From Chthonomonas sp. UBA2387 (GTDB lineage: Bacteria > Armatimonadota > Fimbriimonadia > Fimbriimonadales > Fimbriimonadaceae), in assembly GCA_002343445.1 (NCBI GenBank), contig DDSP01000059.1, positions 73,894 to 120,782 of the forward strand: DNA of 46,889 nucleotides, given 5' to 3'. The notes under the pieces were generated by a model. The model was not told the DNA's origin and ran no database searches. It worked only from the letters and a program-made list of their open reading frames with translations. Position numbers and translations under genes: made by a program. Shown piece after piece: positions 16,066-23,856 of this stretch. Position 1 is the first letter of the stretch. The number at the start of each line of letters is the position of its first letter.

Positions 16066-17382
16066 GTGTCGCCCGATGGGCGGTTCATCGCGTATATCGA
16101 GACGCTCTCGGACCGACTGATCGTGGCCGACGCCAAGGCGCCGGTGCGTCTGTTCGACACCGGGATCGCCTTGCCCGCCGACGTCCGGCTCACTTGGCTG
16201 CCCGTTGGCGACACCATCGCCTACCGGCGAACGCAGCCCGACTACCACGAGAGGTTTGCCTCCGCTGAAGAACGGAAGACTCCCAAGCCGATGCGATTGG
16301 TTGCTGGCGAGGTCGAGCTGGGGGCCATCAAGATGCCTGCCGCGCTCAAGAAGCCGGACGGCACGAGCGACTTCACCGCGAACCCCCGGCCGGACGTCGC
16401 CACGTTGATCGGTACGCCGAGCCAAGCCCTCGACCTCAAGGCCCAGGACAGCAACGGACGCGTGACCGGAACGCTCAAGGGCGGCCCGGCAATGGAAGCG
16501 GTCTTCTGGGATCGCGCCACGGGTGTCACCTCGCTGAACCGACCTGGCTCGGATTTTACGGCGGGAATCGACGTTTCGGACGCGGGCCTCGTCGGCAACT
16601 CGTCGCAGGGCGCGTTCTTCTGGTCGCCCAAGAGCGGCTTTGTGGATTTGGACGGCGAGTTGCGGTTGAACGCCTTGGGCAAGCTGACCGTTGGCTTCAC
16701 GCGCACTCGCGAGAACGGTGTGACCCAGGCTTTCGCCTATGACACCGCCGCTGGCACGTTCCGCCCGCTCGACCGGACCGAGAGAGAGTCGGAAGTGCTC
16801 ATGGTGAGCCGAGACGACAGCGTCTTGGTCCGCGTGCGGGATGGCAACCGCTCGAGGTTCTACGTTCACAGCTGGGATGGAACGATGCGCGAGGTGGTCC
16901 TGCCTGGTCGACTGGTGCAAGAGGAAGGCAGGGACGGCTTCTACGAGATGTTCTTGTCCACCGATGGCAAGGTGTTTGGGCGCGCCGACTTTCAGGGGTT
17001 GGGTTGGAAGGTCTTCGAGAGCGACCGCAATGGCCGAACCTTCCTTTACGAGCGGGGTCTCGACGGTTCCGGCTCGTACTTCTCGCTCATCTCGATCGCC
17101 GGGACGTGGAACGGCAATCTCGTGGTCGTCGGCTCGTTGCGCGATTCGGAGGGCGGCGGCTACACGGGGTTCACGCCCGCCTATCTCTCGCGGGAAGGCG
17201 TCGAGCCGTTCTCGGCGAAGCTGGACTTCTCGATGTTCTCTTTGCTCAGCGCATACGAAGTCTCGCCGCTGGGTCAACTCGTTTGCGTCGGGCACAAGAA
17301 GAACAGTCTGGACACCATCAGCTTCCTCGTTGACTTGGCCAAGTACGACGCCTTGCCAGGCGGGAGGATCATCAAGAACTAG
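16066..17382 (+). CDS. C-terminal propeller part of the interrupted FecR gene
   Basis: 438 aa from the first possible start (GTG 16066). The open frame actually extends back without a stop to 15946, in phase with the upstream FecR gene, and there is no ATG, GTG or TTG and no ribosome-binding site between the TAG and 16066. The peptide between (TIGDRTIQVSLTHQ...) looks like protein. Repeats seen: SPDGRFIAYIE at the start, and AVFWDRATGV/GAFFWSPKSG pairs like HAF-type blades. No signal peptide of its own, so it is probably either read through, silenced, or an artefact of a single C-to-T change. Its stop shares CTAG with the convergent reductase. Confidence 0.6.
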   Translation: MSPDGRFIAYIETLSDRLIVADAKAPVRLFDTGIALPADVRLTWLPVGDTIAYRRTQPDYHERFASAEERKTPKPMRLVAGEVELGAIKMPAALKKPDGTSDFTANPRPDVATLIGTPSQALDLKAQDSNGRVTGTLKGGPAMEAVFWDRATGVTSLNRPGSDFTAGIDVSDAGLVGNSSQGAFFWSPKSGFVDLDGELRLNALGKLTVGFTRTRENGVTQAFAYDTAAGTFRPLDRTERESEVLMVSRDDSVLVRVRDGNRSRFYVHSWDGTMREVVLPGRLVQEEGRDGFYEMFLSTDGKVFGRADFQGLGWKVFESDRNGRTFLYERGLDGSGSYFSLISIAGTWNGNLVVVGSLRDSEGGGYTGFTPAYLSREGVEPFSAKLDFSMFSLLSAYEVSPLGQLVCVGHKKNSLDTISFLVDLAKYDALPGGRIIKN

Positions 17383-18056
17383 GCGCGGCGGTAGCGGAGG
17401 AAGACTTCATCGCCGACGGGCTGGCACGAGACCAGTTCAAAACGTTTGACCTCGGCTCTGGCGAGCGGTGCGCCGCCCGCCATCGTTGGCAGGTTCGCAC
17501 CCAGCTTCGCCTTGGGTGCGAGCGTCAGGAACACCTCGTCCATCAGGTCGTGGCGCAGCAACTCGGCGTTCAACTCCGCGCCGCCCTCGCACAGAAGCAC
17601 GCGGACACCGAAGTCGTTGCGCAGGGTGGCCAGGAAGCCGAGCCAAGAGGGTTTGTCGCTCAGGTCCGCTCGGATCACGCGAACGCCGGCGGCCAGGTCT
17701 GGCAGCGCCGCATCGGGATGGGCCACCACGATCGCCTTCCCCGGCGCATCGGTGAAGAAGCGCACGTTGGGATCGAACCGTCCGGTCTTCGTCGCGACGA
17801 GGCGGACCTTGTCGGCGGCGTACCAGAGCTTGGGCGTCGCCCGCAACGTTCCGGCCCCGATGAGCACGGTGTCCGCCTTCGATTCCAGCACGCGCATGGT
17901 AGCGTGGTCGAGCGGCGAACCGAGGTCCATCACGGGCTCGTCCACCTCGCCCGTGACGATCTTGCCATCGAGCGTCGCGGCCGTGTTGTTGAACACGTAG
18001 GGCCGGTGGGGCGGCGGTTCTGGGAAAACGACGTCCCTGTACAGGCCTTCGATCAA
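17379..18056 (-). CDS. RibD C-terminal (reductase) domain protein
   Basis: Pyrimidine/pteridine-type NADPH reductase of the RibD_C/DHFR-like fold, 225 aa, with no deaminase domain. Seen: NNTAATLDGKIVT at the N-terminus (substrate site), LIGAGTLRATPKLW (cofactor loop), and LLCEGGAELNAELL (the GGxxLxxxLL motif). Riboflavin synthesis is one known role of this domain, but stand-alone copies often act on other substrates, so ribD is not assigned. Start taken as TTG at 18056, overlapping the DsbA-like stop (TTGA), which implies coupled translation; GTG or ATG alternatives are absent nearby. Its stop overlaps that of the convergent propeller gene. Confidence 0.82.
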   Translation of the reverse strand: MIEGLYRDVVFPEPPPHRPYVFNNTAATLDGKIVTGEVDEPVMDLGSPLDHATMRVLESKADTVLIGAGTLRATPKLWYAADKVRLVATKTGRFDPNVRFFTDAPGKAIVVAHPDAALPDLAAGVRVIRADLSDKPSWLGFLATLRNDFGVRVLLCEGGAELNAELLRHDLMDEVFLTLAPKAKLGANLPTMAGGAPLARAEVKRFELVSCQPVGDEVFLRYRRA

Positions 18057-18643
18057 CCCACCACCTCGCGTAGGGCGCGGCGCAGCACGCGGTAGGGTTG
18101 TTCGGCGTAGCGTCGGCCACCGATCCAGAACGTGGGCACGTTCCAAACGCCCGAGGCGTACGCGGGCTCGTCGAACAAGACGATGCGCTCGGCATACGCG
18201 AGAGCTTGAATGGGATCGAATGCGGTCCCGAGGATCGGTTCGACCACCCGCTGAACGACCTCCGGTTCGCCGATGGGTTCGCCTCGCATCCACAGCGCAT
18301 CGTAGAGCGCGACCACGACGGCATCGGCGCGTCCGACCTCCTTGGCCGCTTCGACGGCGCAGTGGGCGAGCCGGGTCCGCAGATTGCCATCGTGCGGAAA
18401 CGGCGGGAAATCGAGGTCTTCAGCAGCGTAGGCGAGTTCGAGGCGCGTCGGTTTGCGAGGCCTGTCACCGTCTGGAGGCGATCCCGGAGTAAAGTCGTTG
18501 AGCGGCATCGGCTCGGGATACAACTCGTAGCCTCGCCATTCGATGCCGACGTCGAACTCTTCACGCATGCGCCGAATCTGCGACATCGCGATCCAGCACC
18601 ACGGGCAACTGAAGTCGTGCGCCACGGGCACCACCAAGCTCAT
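18053..18643 (-). CDS. DsbA/FrnE-like thioredoxin-fold protein
   Basis: 196 aa from ATG 18643. N-terminal VAHDFSCPWCW gives a CPWC active site close to the FrnE type, so a cytoplasmic dithiol oxidoreductase or 2-hydroxychromene-2-carboxylate isomerase-like fold is expected. The C-terminal VPTFWIGGRR contains the cis-Pro of the thioredoxin fold. No signal peptide. An alternative ATG at 18661 adds 6 residues; 18643 is preferred because CACAAT lies 6 nt upstream, matching other starts in the window. The start codon shares CATG with the divergent lipoprotein gene. Confidence 0.88.
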   Translation of the reverse strand: MSLVVPVAHDFSCPWCWIAMSQIRRMREEFDVGIEWRGYELYPEPMPLNDFTPGSPPDGDRPRKPTRLELAYAAEDLDFPPFPHDGNLRTRLAHCAVEAAKEVGRADAVVVALYDALWMRGEPIGEPEVVQRVVEPILGTAFDPIQALAYAERIVLFDEPAYASGVWNVPTFWIGGRRYAEQPYRVLRRALREVVG

Positions 18644-18992
18644 GGGGTCATTGTGGGTCATCGGGCTCGCCCTGTGCCTGGGGTGCGCCCAGCCCGACAT
18701 TACGGGCAAGTGGACCGGCCCATTGCCGCTGCAGGGAGGAAACGACTGCCAGCTGAAGCTCTACCGCGACCAGCGCTTCGAATTCGCCTGCTTGGGTCGA
18801 GACGCCCCGTGGGGCGAGGGTCGTTGGACGCGAGACGGCGGCCGCTTGCGACTCGGCTACACCCTGTACGGCGTCGGCGAGCGGCGACTGCCCGAGGTCC
18901 CCGTACCGACGACGGTGGAGTACGTGTCTCGCGGCAACCAGATGGACGTGCGCTGGGCGGGCGGCTCGGGCGCTTGGGTGCGCTCGCTCTAG
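18642..18992 (+). CDS. Small lipoprotein-like exported protein
   Basis: 116 aa, unrecognised. The N-terminus (MGSLWVIGLALCLGCAQP) looks like a lipoprotein signal, with Cys15 as the likely lipidated residue, though the lipobox (CLG before C) is imperfect. The mature part begins TGKWTGPLPL and contains GRWTRDGGRLRLGYT, a small beta-barrel pattern reminiscent of stress-response lipoproteins and of the WRR repeats at 10913-12577. The ATG overlaps the divergent DsbA-like start codon, and the stop overlaps the convergent cytochrome stop, so it is squeezed between neighbours. A TTG at 18651 is an alternative start. Confidence 0.65.
   Translation: MGSLWVIGLALCLGCAQPDITGKWTGPLPLQGGNDCQLKLYRDQRFEFACLGRDAPWGEGRWTRDGGRLRLGYTLYGVGERRLPEVPVPTTVEYVSRGNQMDVRWAGGSGAWVRSL
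18650..18655 (-). promoter_or_regulatory. -10-like CACAAT, leaderless start
   Basis: CACAAT is 6 nt before the ATG of the DsbA-like gene, and lies inside the plus-strand lipoprotein gene. Confidence 0.4.
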
Positions 18993-19582
18993 CGGCGCGT
19001 CCCGTAGACCATCACGGCCACGGGGTCGCCCACCTTCATTCCCGCATGACACTTGAGGCATTCGGGCTTGGAGAGGAACACGCCACGCGCCTCAAGCATC
19101 CACGTGTCGACCTTCCGTTGCAGGGCACTTCCCTTGCGGATAGGCTCCAACGCCAACTTGGCAAACTTCAGATGGTTATCGGGGTCGATTCCCTTGTTGA
19201 AGAGCATCGAGGTCGAGTTGACGGCCTCCGGCCCAAAGCGTTTGGCTAGAGTGTCGGCGGACAGGGGCTTTCCGCCATTACCGTAGACCGTGGCAAAGTA
19301 CTCGACGCCATTGGCTTTGGCTTCTTCCGCGGCTTTGCGCGAGAGCGCCGTCCAATCGAGGTAGTGTTGGCCCACGACGGGAGTGCCGCGCATGCGGCTG
19401 ACTCCGAAACGAGCGGGCTGCCAGCGTCGAACCTTCTTCCCATTGGCCTCTCCTTCCACCCACTTGCCTTCCGTGAGGCTCAAGTCTTGGAACACGCCGT
19501 CGTAGTAGGCGTGCAGCAGGTCCACAACGCTGGGTTCCTTCGCAGAACCCAAGACCACAAGAGCCATGGCAAACGCGAGCAT
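18989..19582 (-). CDS. Exported one-heme c-type cytochrome (DUF3365-like)
   Basis: 197 aa. N-terminal hydrophobic segment (about residues 1-15) as a signal peptide. One heme-binding CLKCH near residue 180. The body, with FATVYGNGGK and TSMLFNKG, matches the pattern of Tll0287/DUF3365 heme sensor domains. It may bind haem as a periplasmic redox or gas sensor; no partner kinase is nearby. ATG 19582 was chosen; an in-frame ATG nine codons later is possible. It follows the cytidylyltransferase gene by 52 bp on the same strand. Stop shares CTAG with the lipoprotein gene. Confidence 0.75.
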   Translation of the reverse strand: MLAFAMALVVLGSAKEPSVVDLLHAYYDGVFQDLSLTEGKWVEGEANGKKVRRWQPARFGVSRMRGTPVVGQHYLDWTALSRKAAEEAKANGVEYFATVYGNGGKPLSADTLAKRFGPEAVNSTSMLFNKGIDPDNHLKFAKLALEPIRKGSALQRKVDTWMLEARGVFLSKPECLKCHAGMKVGDPVAVMVYGTRR

Positions 19583-19634
19583 GTTCAGCAAGACGACCCT
19601 TGCGACCAGATGTTCAAGGCTGTGGTCTGGACCG

Positions 19635-20360
19635 CTACCCCGGGGATGGCAGCAACGATGGGTCCCGCGAGACAATCGCTTCGGCCTCGCGCCAATCCTC
19701 TTCCCTGTTCACATCGAAGCCTTCGAGGCCTTCGGTGAAGAACGGCAGCACGTCGTGGCCCGCGATGGTGCCCGTCTCCTCGACCACTCGGGTCCACGCG
19801 ATTTCCAGGCTGGCGTTCTGCACGTAGACCTTGGGCAACGCCTGGTATTGGCTGCTGTGCCACGGTTGACCCTCGGGCTGGAGGGGCAAGAGCGGCGTCA
19901 TGCGGTCGCCCCGGACGACCCACATCTTGCCGGGGTGCTGCTTGCACAGCTCGACGGCGCGGAGCGAGTCCGCCTCGGGGTGCCGCTCGAAGACGCTGTA
20001 TGCCCGCCGAATCGTCTCGGGCCTACGGAACGGACTGGTCGGCCGCAGGATGCTGAACGTCTCGTAACGCCTTCCCTTCTCGGCCAGCAAGCGCAGGGTC
20101 TCGGCGACCCATTCGATGTCGGGCGACAGGTCTCCCGCGATCGCCTCGCTCCGCAGGAAGGGCACCTCGGCCCCGTAGCGGCGGGCGATGTCGGCGTACT
20201 CTTCGGAGTCGGTGGAGACGACCACCGACTCGAAACACCCCGAGCCGAGCGCAGCGGCGATCGAATACGCGATGACCGGGTGCCCGGCCAGCGGTCGGAT
20301 GTTCTTGCCCGGCACGCGCTTGGAGCCGGAGCGAGCGGGGATGAGGGCGATGTTCGCCAC
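19635..20360 (-). CDS. Acylneuraminate cytidylyltransferase family protein (CMP-sugar synthetase)
   Basis: Couples CTP to a nonulosonic acid (sialic, pseudaminic or legionaminic type) for surface glycans. 241 aa, normal length. Seen: IALIPARSGSKRVPGKNIR at the N-terminus (CTP binding), VVVSTDSEEYADIA, LRPTSPFR, and a late GFDVNREEDW. No other nonulosonate synthesis gene is in the window, so the sugar is unknown. Start taken as GTG 20360 because the family usually begins MxNIALIPAR and CACAAT lies 6 nt upstream; ATG 20378 would add 6 residues. Confidence 0.88.
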   Translation of the reverse strand: MANIALIPARSGSKRVPGKNIRPLAGHPVIAYSIAAALGSGCFESVVVSTDSEEYADIARRYGAEVPFLRSEAIAGDLSPDIEWVAETLRLLAEKGRRYETFSILRPTSPFRRPETIRRAYSVFERHPEADSLRAVELCKQHPGKMWVVRGDRMTPLLPLQPEGQPWHSSQYQALPKVYVQNASLEIAWTRVVEETGTIAGHDVLPFFTEGLEGFDVNREEDWREAEAIVSRDPSLLPSPG

Positions 20361-20366
20361 AGCCGG

Positions 20367-20372
20367 ATTGTG
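20367..20372 (-). promoter_or_regulatory. -10-like CACAAT, leaderless start
   Basis: CACAAT lies 6 nt before GTG 20360 and helps choose that start over ATG 20378. Confidence 0.4.
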
Positions 20373-20398
20373 ACGCATGGCGCTCGGGGCGACCCCCC

Positions 20399-20427
20399 TT
20401 GACTCAATCTGTACGATATGGTATAGA
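20399..20427 (+). promoter_or_regulatory. Strong sigma-70-type promoter, leaderless
   Basis: TTGACT (20399-20404), a 17-nt spacer, and TATAGA (20422-20427), followed 6 nt later by GTG at 20434. This is the most complete promoter in the window and predicts transcription starting on the start codon. Confidence 0.75.
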
Positions 20428-20433
20428 TTGATC

Positions 20434-20775
20434 GTGGCCCACTCTTCCACCACCGGTTTCGTCGCCATCAACACGATCCACTGCCGCGAGGAGTACCTCG
20501 ACAGGTTCGAGACGCTCTTTCAGACGCGCGCCAAAGCCATCGACCGGCGTCCCGGCTTTCGCAGCATGGAGGTCTTGAAGCCCGCCGCCGAGGGCCAACC
20601 GTATCTTGTGGTGAGCCATTGGGACGACGAAGCGTCGTTTCGCGCCTGGGTGGGTTCGGAGGAGTTCCACGAGGGCCACAAGCGGGCGTTCGAGGACCTG
20701 CGTCTCGCCAAGGAGCAGGGCCACGAGGCGCCCATGACGTCTCAGATGGCGACGTACCACGTGCTCACGCGTTGA
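20434..20775 (+). CDS. ABM-domain (antibiotic biosynthesis monooxygenase-like) protein
   Basis: 113 aa, a dimeric alpha/beta ferredoxin-like barrel of the ABM family, which includes IsdG/HmoA haem-degrading enzymes. Seen: FVAINTIHCREEYLDRFE, RPGFRSMEVLKP, and YLVVSHWDDEASFRAWV, the typical strand-helix-strand pattern with the W-D-D/S core. The FE...R.GF..M pattern is closest to HmoA-type proteins, but haem degradation is inference. GTG 20434 is set by the promoter geometry; no ATG precedes the first strand. Confidence 0.85.
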   Translation: MAHSSTTGFVAINTIHCREEYLDRFETLFQTRAKAIDRRPGFRSMEVLKPAAEGQPYLVVSHWDDEASFRAWVGSEEFHEGHKRAFEDLRLAKEQGHEAPMTSQMATYHVLTR

Positions 20776-20809
20776 GCCATTGGCCACGCCAGAGAGGGTA
20801 AAAGGTGGC

Positions 20810-23422
20810 ATGGACGAGGTTGGGATGCTGCCGCTGGACCCCGAGTCGGCTGGGCTCTCGGCTCCGCTGAGCCGAGACATCCGCTTGCTGAACCGCCTGG
20901 TCGGCGAACTGGTGCTTGAGGTCGAAGGGCCCGAGACCTTGGAGACGATCCGGAGGCTCTACGACACCACCCGCGAGGACTTCGAGACCGATCCCTTCGA
21001 CGCTGTTCCGGAACTCCGCGATTCCGAGCGCGCGGCCACAGTGGCCCGCGCCTACACGGTTCTGTTTCAGCTGATCAACTTCGCCGAGCAGAAGGAAATC
21101 GTCCGCGTGAACCGGGCTCGCCCCGATCGCCCCGAATCCATCCGCCAAGTTGTTGCGGCACTGCGCGCCCGTGGCGTCGGCGACGAGGAACTGCGCCTCT
21201 GGCTGAGCCAACTCCTGGTGTCGCCAACCTTGACGGCCCACCCGACCGAGGCCCGCAACCGCGACGTGCTCAACCGATTGGAGGCCATCGTGCGCAGCCT
21301 CGCCCGCCTGGACTACGAGGTTCCGACGGACCTTGATCGGCCGCTGGACGCCCAGAACTGGGACTTGACCGACCTCCGCCGAAACCTGGCTGCACTCTGG
21401 CGCACGCCCGAGGTGCTCGACGAAGGCATCTCGGTGGAGCAGGAAGTCCGGCAGGCCCTTTACTACATCGAGTCGAGCATCATGCGCGTGGCCTCCTGGC
21501 TGGTGCGGGACTTCGAACAGGCGCTCGGCGTCTCCGACCTGCCACCCGTTTTGCGGTATCGCTCGTGGGTCGGCGGAGATCGCGACGGCAACCCGAACGT
21601 GACCCCTGAGATCACGGCCCAGACGCTGGTGCTGCACCGCGAGTTGGCGGTGCGACGGTATAGCGAGCTTCTGGCCAGGCTGGAGACCGAACTCACGCAG
21701 GGGCGCAGAACCTCCGACGGGTCGGTGCTGCCCCATGCCTACGCTGCCCGGGTGAGCGCCCTGAGCGCGCGACTTACGGAGGGAGGGTATGCCGATGGGG
21801 CATCGCTCGCCGCCGAACTCATCGACCTGCAGACGGAGTTGCGCAAGGACGGCTGCAACCTCTCGGCCAACACGGGCTTGCTGCCGCGGCTGATCCGCCA
21901 GGTGCAGACGTTTGGGCTCAATCTGGCCGGATTGGACGTTCGCGAACACAGCGCCGTGAACGAGGGGGCCGTGGCGGAGTTGCTCGACGCGGCCGGATTC
22001 CCGCGCTACCGCGACCTGTCCGAATCCGACCGGGTTACGATCCTGACCGCTGAACTGCTTAACCCTCGGCCGTTGGTCGGGCCCGATTGGCGCGGCAGCG
22101 AGGCGACCCAGAAGGCACGCGACTTGTACGCGGTGATTGCGGAGGCCCATCGGCGGTACGGCCCCGACTCGGTGCCCTGCTCGATCATCAGCATGACCCA
22201 CGGGCCGAGCGACCTGCTCGAGGTGCTCCTCCTGATGAAGGACGCGGGTCTGTTGCGGCTTCGGGACGGGCAGCCCTCGGGATCGCTCGACGTGGTTCCC
22301 CTCTTGGAGACCATCGAGGACCTGCGAGGCGCCCCAGCTTTGATGCAGGGCATCTGGTCGAACCCTGCTTACTCGGCGTATCTGAAGTCGAGGGGTTACC
22401 GCCAGGAGGTCATGCTCGGCTACAGCGACAGCGGGAAGGACGGCGGCTACCTCGCCGCCACTTGGTCGCTTTACCGCACACAAGCGGCGCTCGCCCAGGC
22501 TGCCAGCCAACACGGGGTCCGGCTGTCGCTCTTCCACGGGCGCGGAGGTACGGTCGGTCGCGGCGGGGGCAGGGCGAATCGGGCGATTCAGGCTCAGCCG
22601 CCCGGTGCGTTCGATGGGCGCATCCGTTTCACCGAGCAGGGCGAAGTGATCGGCTTCCGCTATTCGCTCAAGCCGATCGCCCACCGCCACCTGGAGCAGA
22701 TTCTCTCGGCTTCGCTCCTCGCCTTGGCCACGGCTGGCGAACAGCCTCCCGACCCGCCCGAATGGTGGGCCGCCCTGGACGACTTGGCCGCCGCTTCGCT
22801 CGCGGCCTATCGGGAGTTGGTGCATCTCGATCCGGACTTCTGGGCGTTCTACACGCAAGCGACTCCCATCGAGTTCATGACGCAACTCTCGATCGCGAGC
22901 CGCCCCGTGTTGCGTCCAGGAGGAGCGGCCCGCACGTTGGACTCGCTGCGGGCGATTCCTTGGAACTTCGCATGGGTGCAGACGCGCTACGGCGTGCCGG
23001 GATGGTACGGCGTGGGCACCGCATTCGAGGCGCATGCCGAGCGCATCGAAGTCTTCCGCGACATGGCGCAACGTTGGCCCCTGTTCCGCACCGTCTTGGA
23101 GAACGTGGAGTTGGAGCTGTGTCGAGCGGAACTCGGCATCGCCGCCGCGTATGCCCGCCGGGTGGAGCCCGCCGAACTTGGGAACCGCTTCCACGCCCGC
23201 ATCGAGGCCGAACACCGATTGACCTCGGAATGGGTCAGGCGGATCACCGGCAACGATCTGATGGCCACCTCGAAGGTGGTGCGGCAGACGATCGGCTTCC
23301 GCAACCCCATCGTTGCGCCGTTGCACCGCATGCAGGCGGCGCTGTTGCGTCGCGAGGCCGACCCCAAGGCCATGCTGCACTGCATGATGGGCATCGCGGC
23401 GGGAATGCAAAGCACCGGTTAG
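20810..23422 (+). CDS. ppc: Phosphoenolpyruvate carboxylase
   Basis: Anaplerotic enzyme: PEP plus bicarbonate to oxaloacetate, feeding the TCA cycle. 870 aa, the normal bacterial length. Conserved segments: LTAHPTEARNR with catalytic His144, GGDRDGNPNVT, LGYSDSGKDGGY, FHGRGGTVGRGGG (catalytic Arg loop), and the C-terminal GIAAGMQSTG, close to the usual carboxyl end. ATG 20810 was chosen because AGGTGG precedes it; TTG 20780 would add 10 residues. The stop codon sits in the loop of a 9-bp hairpin that also separates it from the convergent ssrA gene. Confidence 0.97.
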   Translation: MDEVGMLPLDPESAGLSAPLSRDIRLLNRLVGELVLEVEGPETLETIRRLYDTTREDFETDPFDAVPELRDSERAATVARAYTVLFQLINFAEQKEIVRVNRARPDRPESIRQVVAALRARGVGDEELRLWLSQLLVSPTLTAHPTEARNRDVLNRLEAIVRSLARLDYEVPTDLDRPLDAQNWDLTDLRRNLAALWRTPEVLDEGISVEQEVRQALYYIESSIMRVASWLVRDFEQALGVSDLPPVLRYRSWVGGDRDGNPNVTPEITAQTLVLHRELAVRRYSELLARLETELTQGRRTSDGSVLPHAYAARVSALSARLTEGGYADGASLAAELIDLQTELRKDGCNLSANTGLLPRLIRQVQTFGLNLAGLDVREHSAVNEGAVAELLDAAGFPRYRDLSESDRVTILTAELLNPRPLVGPDWRGSEATQKARDLYAVIAEAHRRYGPDSVPCSIISMTHGPSDLLEVLLLMKDAGLLRLRDGQPSGSLDVVPLLETIEDLRGAPALMQGIWSNPAYSAYLKSRGYRQEVMLGYSDSGKDGGYLAATWSLYRTQAALAQAASQHGVRLSLFHGRGGTVGRGGGRANRAIQAQPPGAFDGRIRFTEQGEVIGFRYSLKPIAHRHLEQILSASLLALATAGEQPPDPPEWWAALDDLAAASLAAYRELVHLDPDFWAFYTQATPIEFMTQLSIASRPVLRPGGAARTLDSLRAIPWNFAWVQTRYGVPGWYGVGTAFEAHAERIEVFRDMAQRWPLFRTVLENVELELCRAELGIAAAYARRVEPAELGNRFHARIEAEHRLTSEWVRRITGNDLMATSKVVRQTIGFRNPIVAPLHRMQAALLRREADPKAMLHCMMGIAAGMQSTG

Positions 23423-23432
23423 AAACCGGTGC
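23412..23432. terminator. Bidirectional hairpin between ppc and ssrA
   Basis: GCACCGGTT-AGA-AACCGGTGC, a perfect 9-bp stem with a 3-nt loop that spans the ppc stop codon. It lies 12 bp past the tmRNA 3' end on the other strand, so it can end both convergent transcripts. T-tracts are short. Confidence 0.6.
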
Positions 23433-23443
23433 AGAGAAAGGTT

Positions 23444-23795
23444 TGGTGGAGGCGGCGGGAATTGAACCCGCTTCCAAAACCGTCGCCCCGAAGGCGTCTA
23501 CGAGCGTATCCTCGGTTTAAGTCTCGACCGCAGGCTATGCCCCGAGGCGGGCGCGCGCGGTACCAGCTCGATTGCTTTAGCCGGGTCGGCTCCGAGCAGA
23601 AGCCTTCCAAGCGATCCGGATTTTGCGTCGCTCCCGTTCACCCGACCGGCTTGGGCGAGGGGACCGCGCGGTCAATTAAGCCGCGTAAGCGTAGTTGTTG
23701 TTCGCACTTACTGTGCTTGCCGCTTTTAACGAGGCCAGCGGCGCCTCGGCTCGCAACCAACGGTCGAACCGGCTCTGTCGAGCCCTTACGCCCCC
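23444..23795 (-). ncRNA. ssrA: tmRNA (ssrA)
   Basis: One-piece transfer-messenger RNA that rescues stalled ribosomes and tags the protein. Seen on the minus strand: a 5' end GGGGGCG pairing with CGCCTCC near the 3' end (acceptor stem), an encoded CCA tail, a tRNA-like T-arm (GGTTCAATTCC near 23464), and a tag frame at 23705-23676 that encodes ANNNYAYAA followed by TAA. With the tRNA alanine, the tag would be AANNNYAYAA, ending in the canonical AA degradation signal. Length of 352 nt is typical. A CATAAT box lies 12 nt upstream of the 5' end. Confidence 0.95.
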
Positions 23796-23807
23796 GTTGT
23801 CCTGTGC

Positions 23808-23813
23808 ATTATG
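23808..23813 (-). promoter_or_regulatory. -10-like CATAAT of ssrA
   Basis: CATAAT, 12 nt before the predicted mature 5' end; a short precursor leader removed by RNase P would explain the gap. Confidence 0.4.
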
Positions 23814-23856
23814 ACGCACCACACGCACGAGACGTTCCTTGGTCCCAGCAGCCTCG

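Noticed and set aside
13411..17295. 1294-aa minus-strand open frame across cyclase and FecR genes
   Set aside because: No motif, very Arg/His-rich; the plus strand has well-defined domains.
20765..23410. 881-aa minus-strand open frame opposite ppc
   Set aside because: ppc is unambiguous on the plus strand; the other is a shadow frame.
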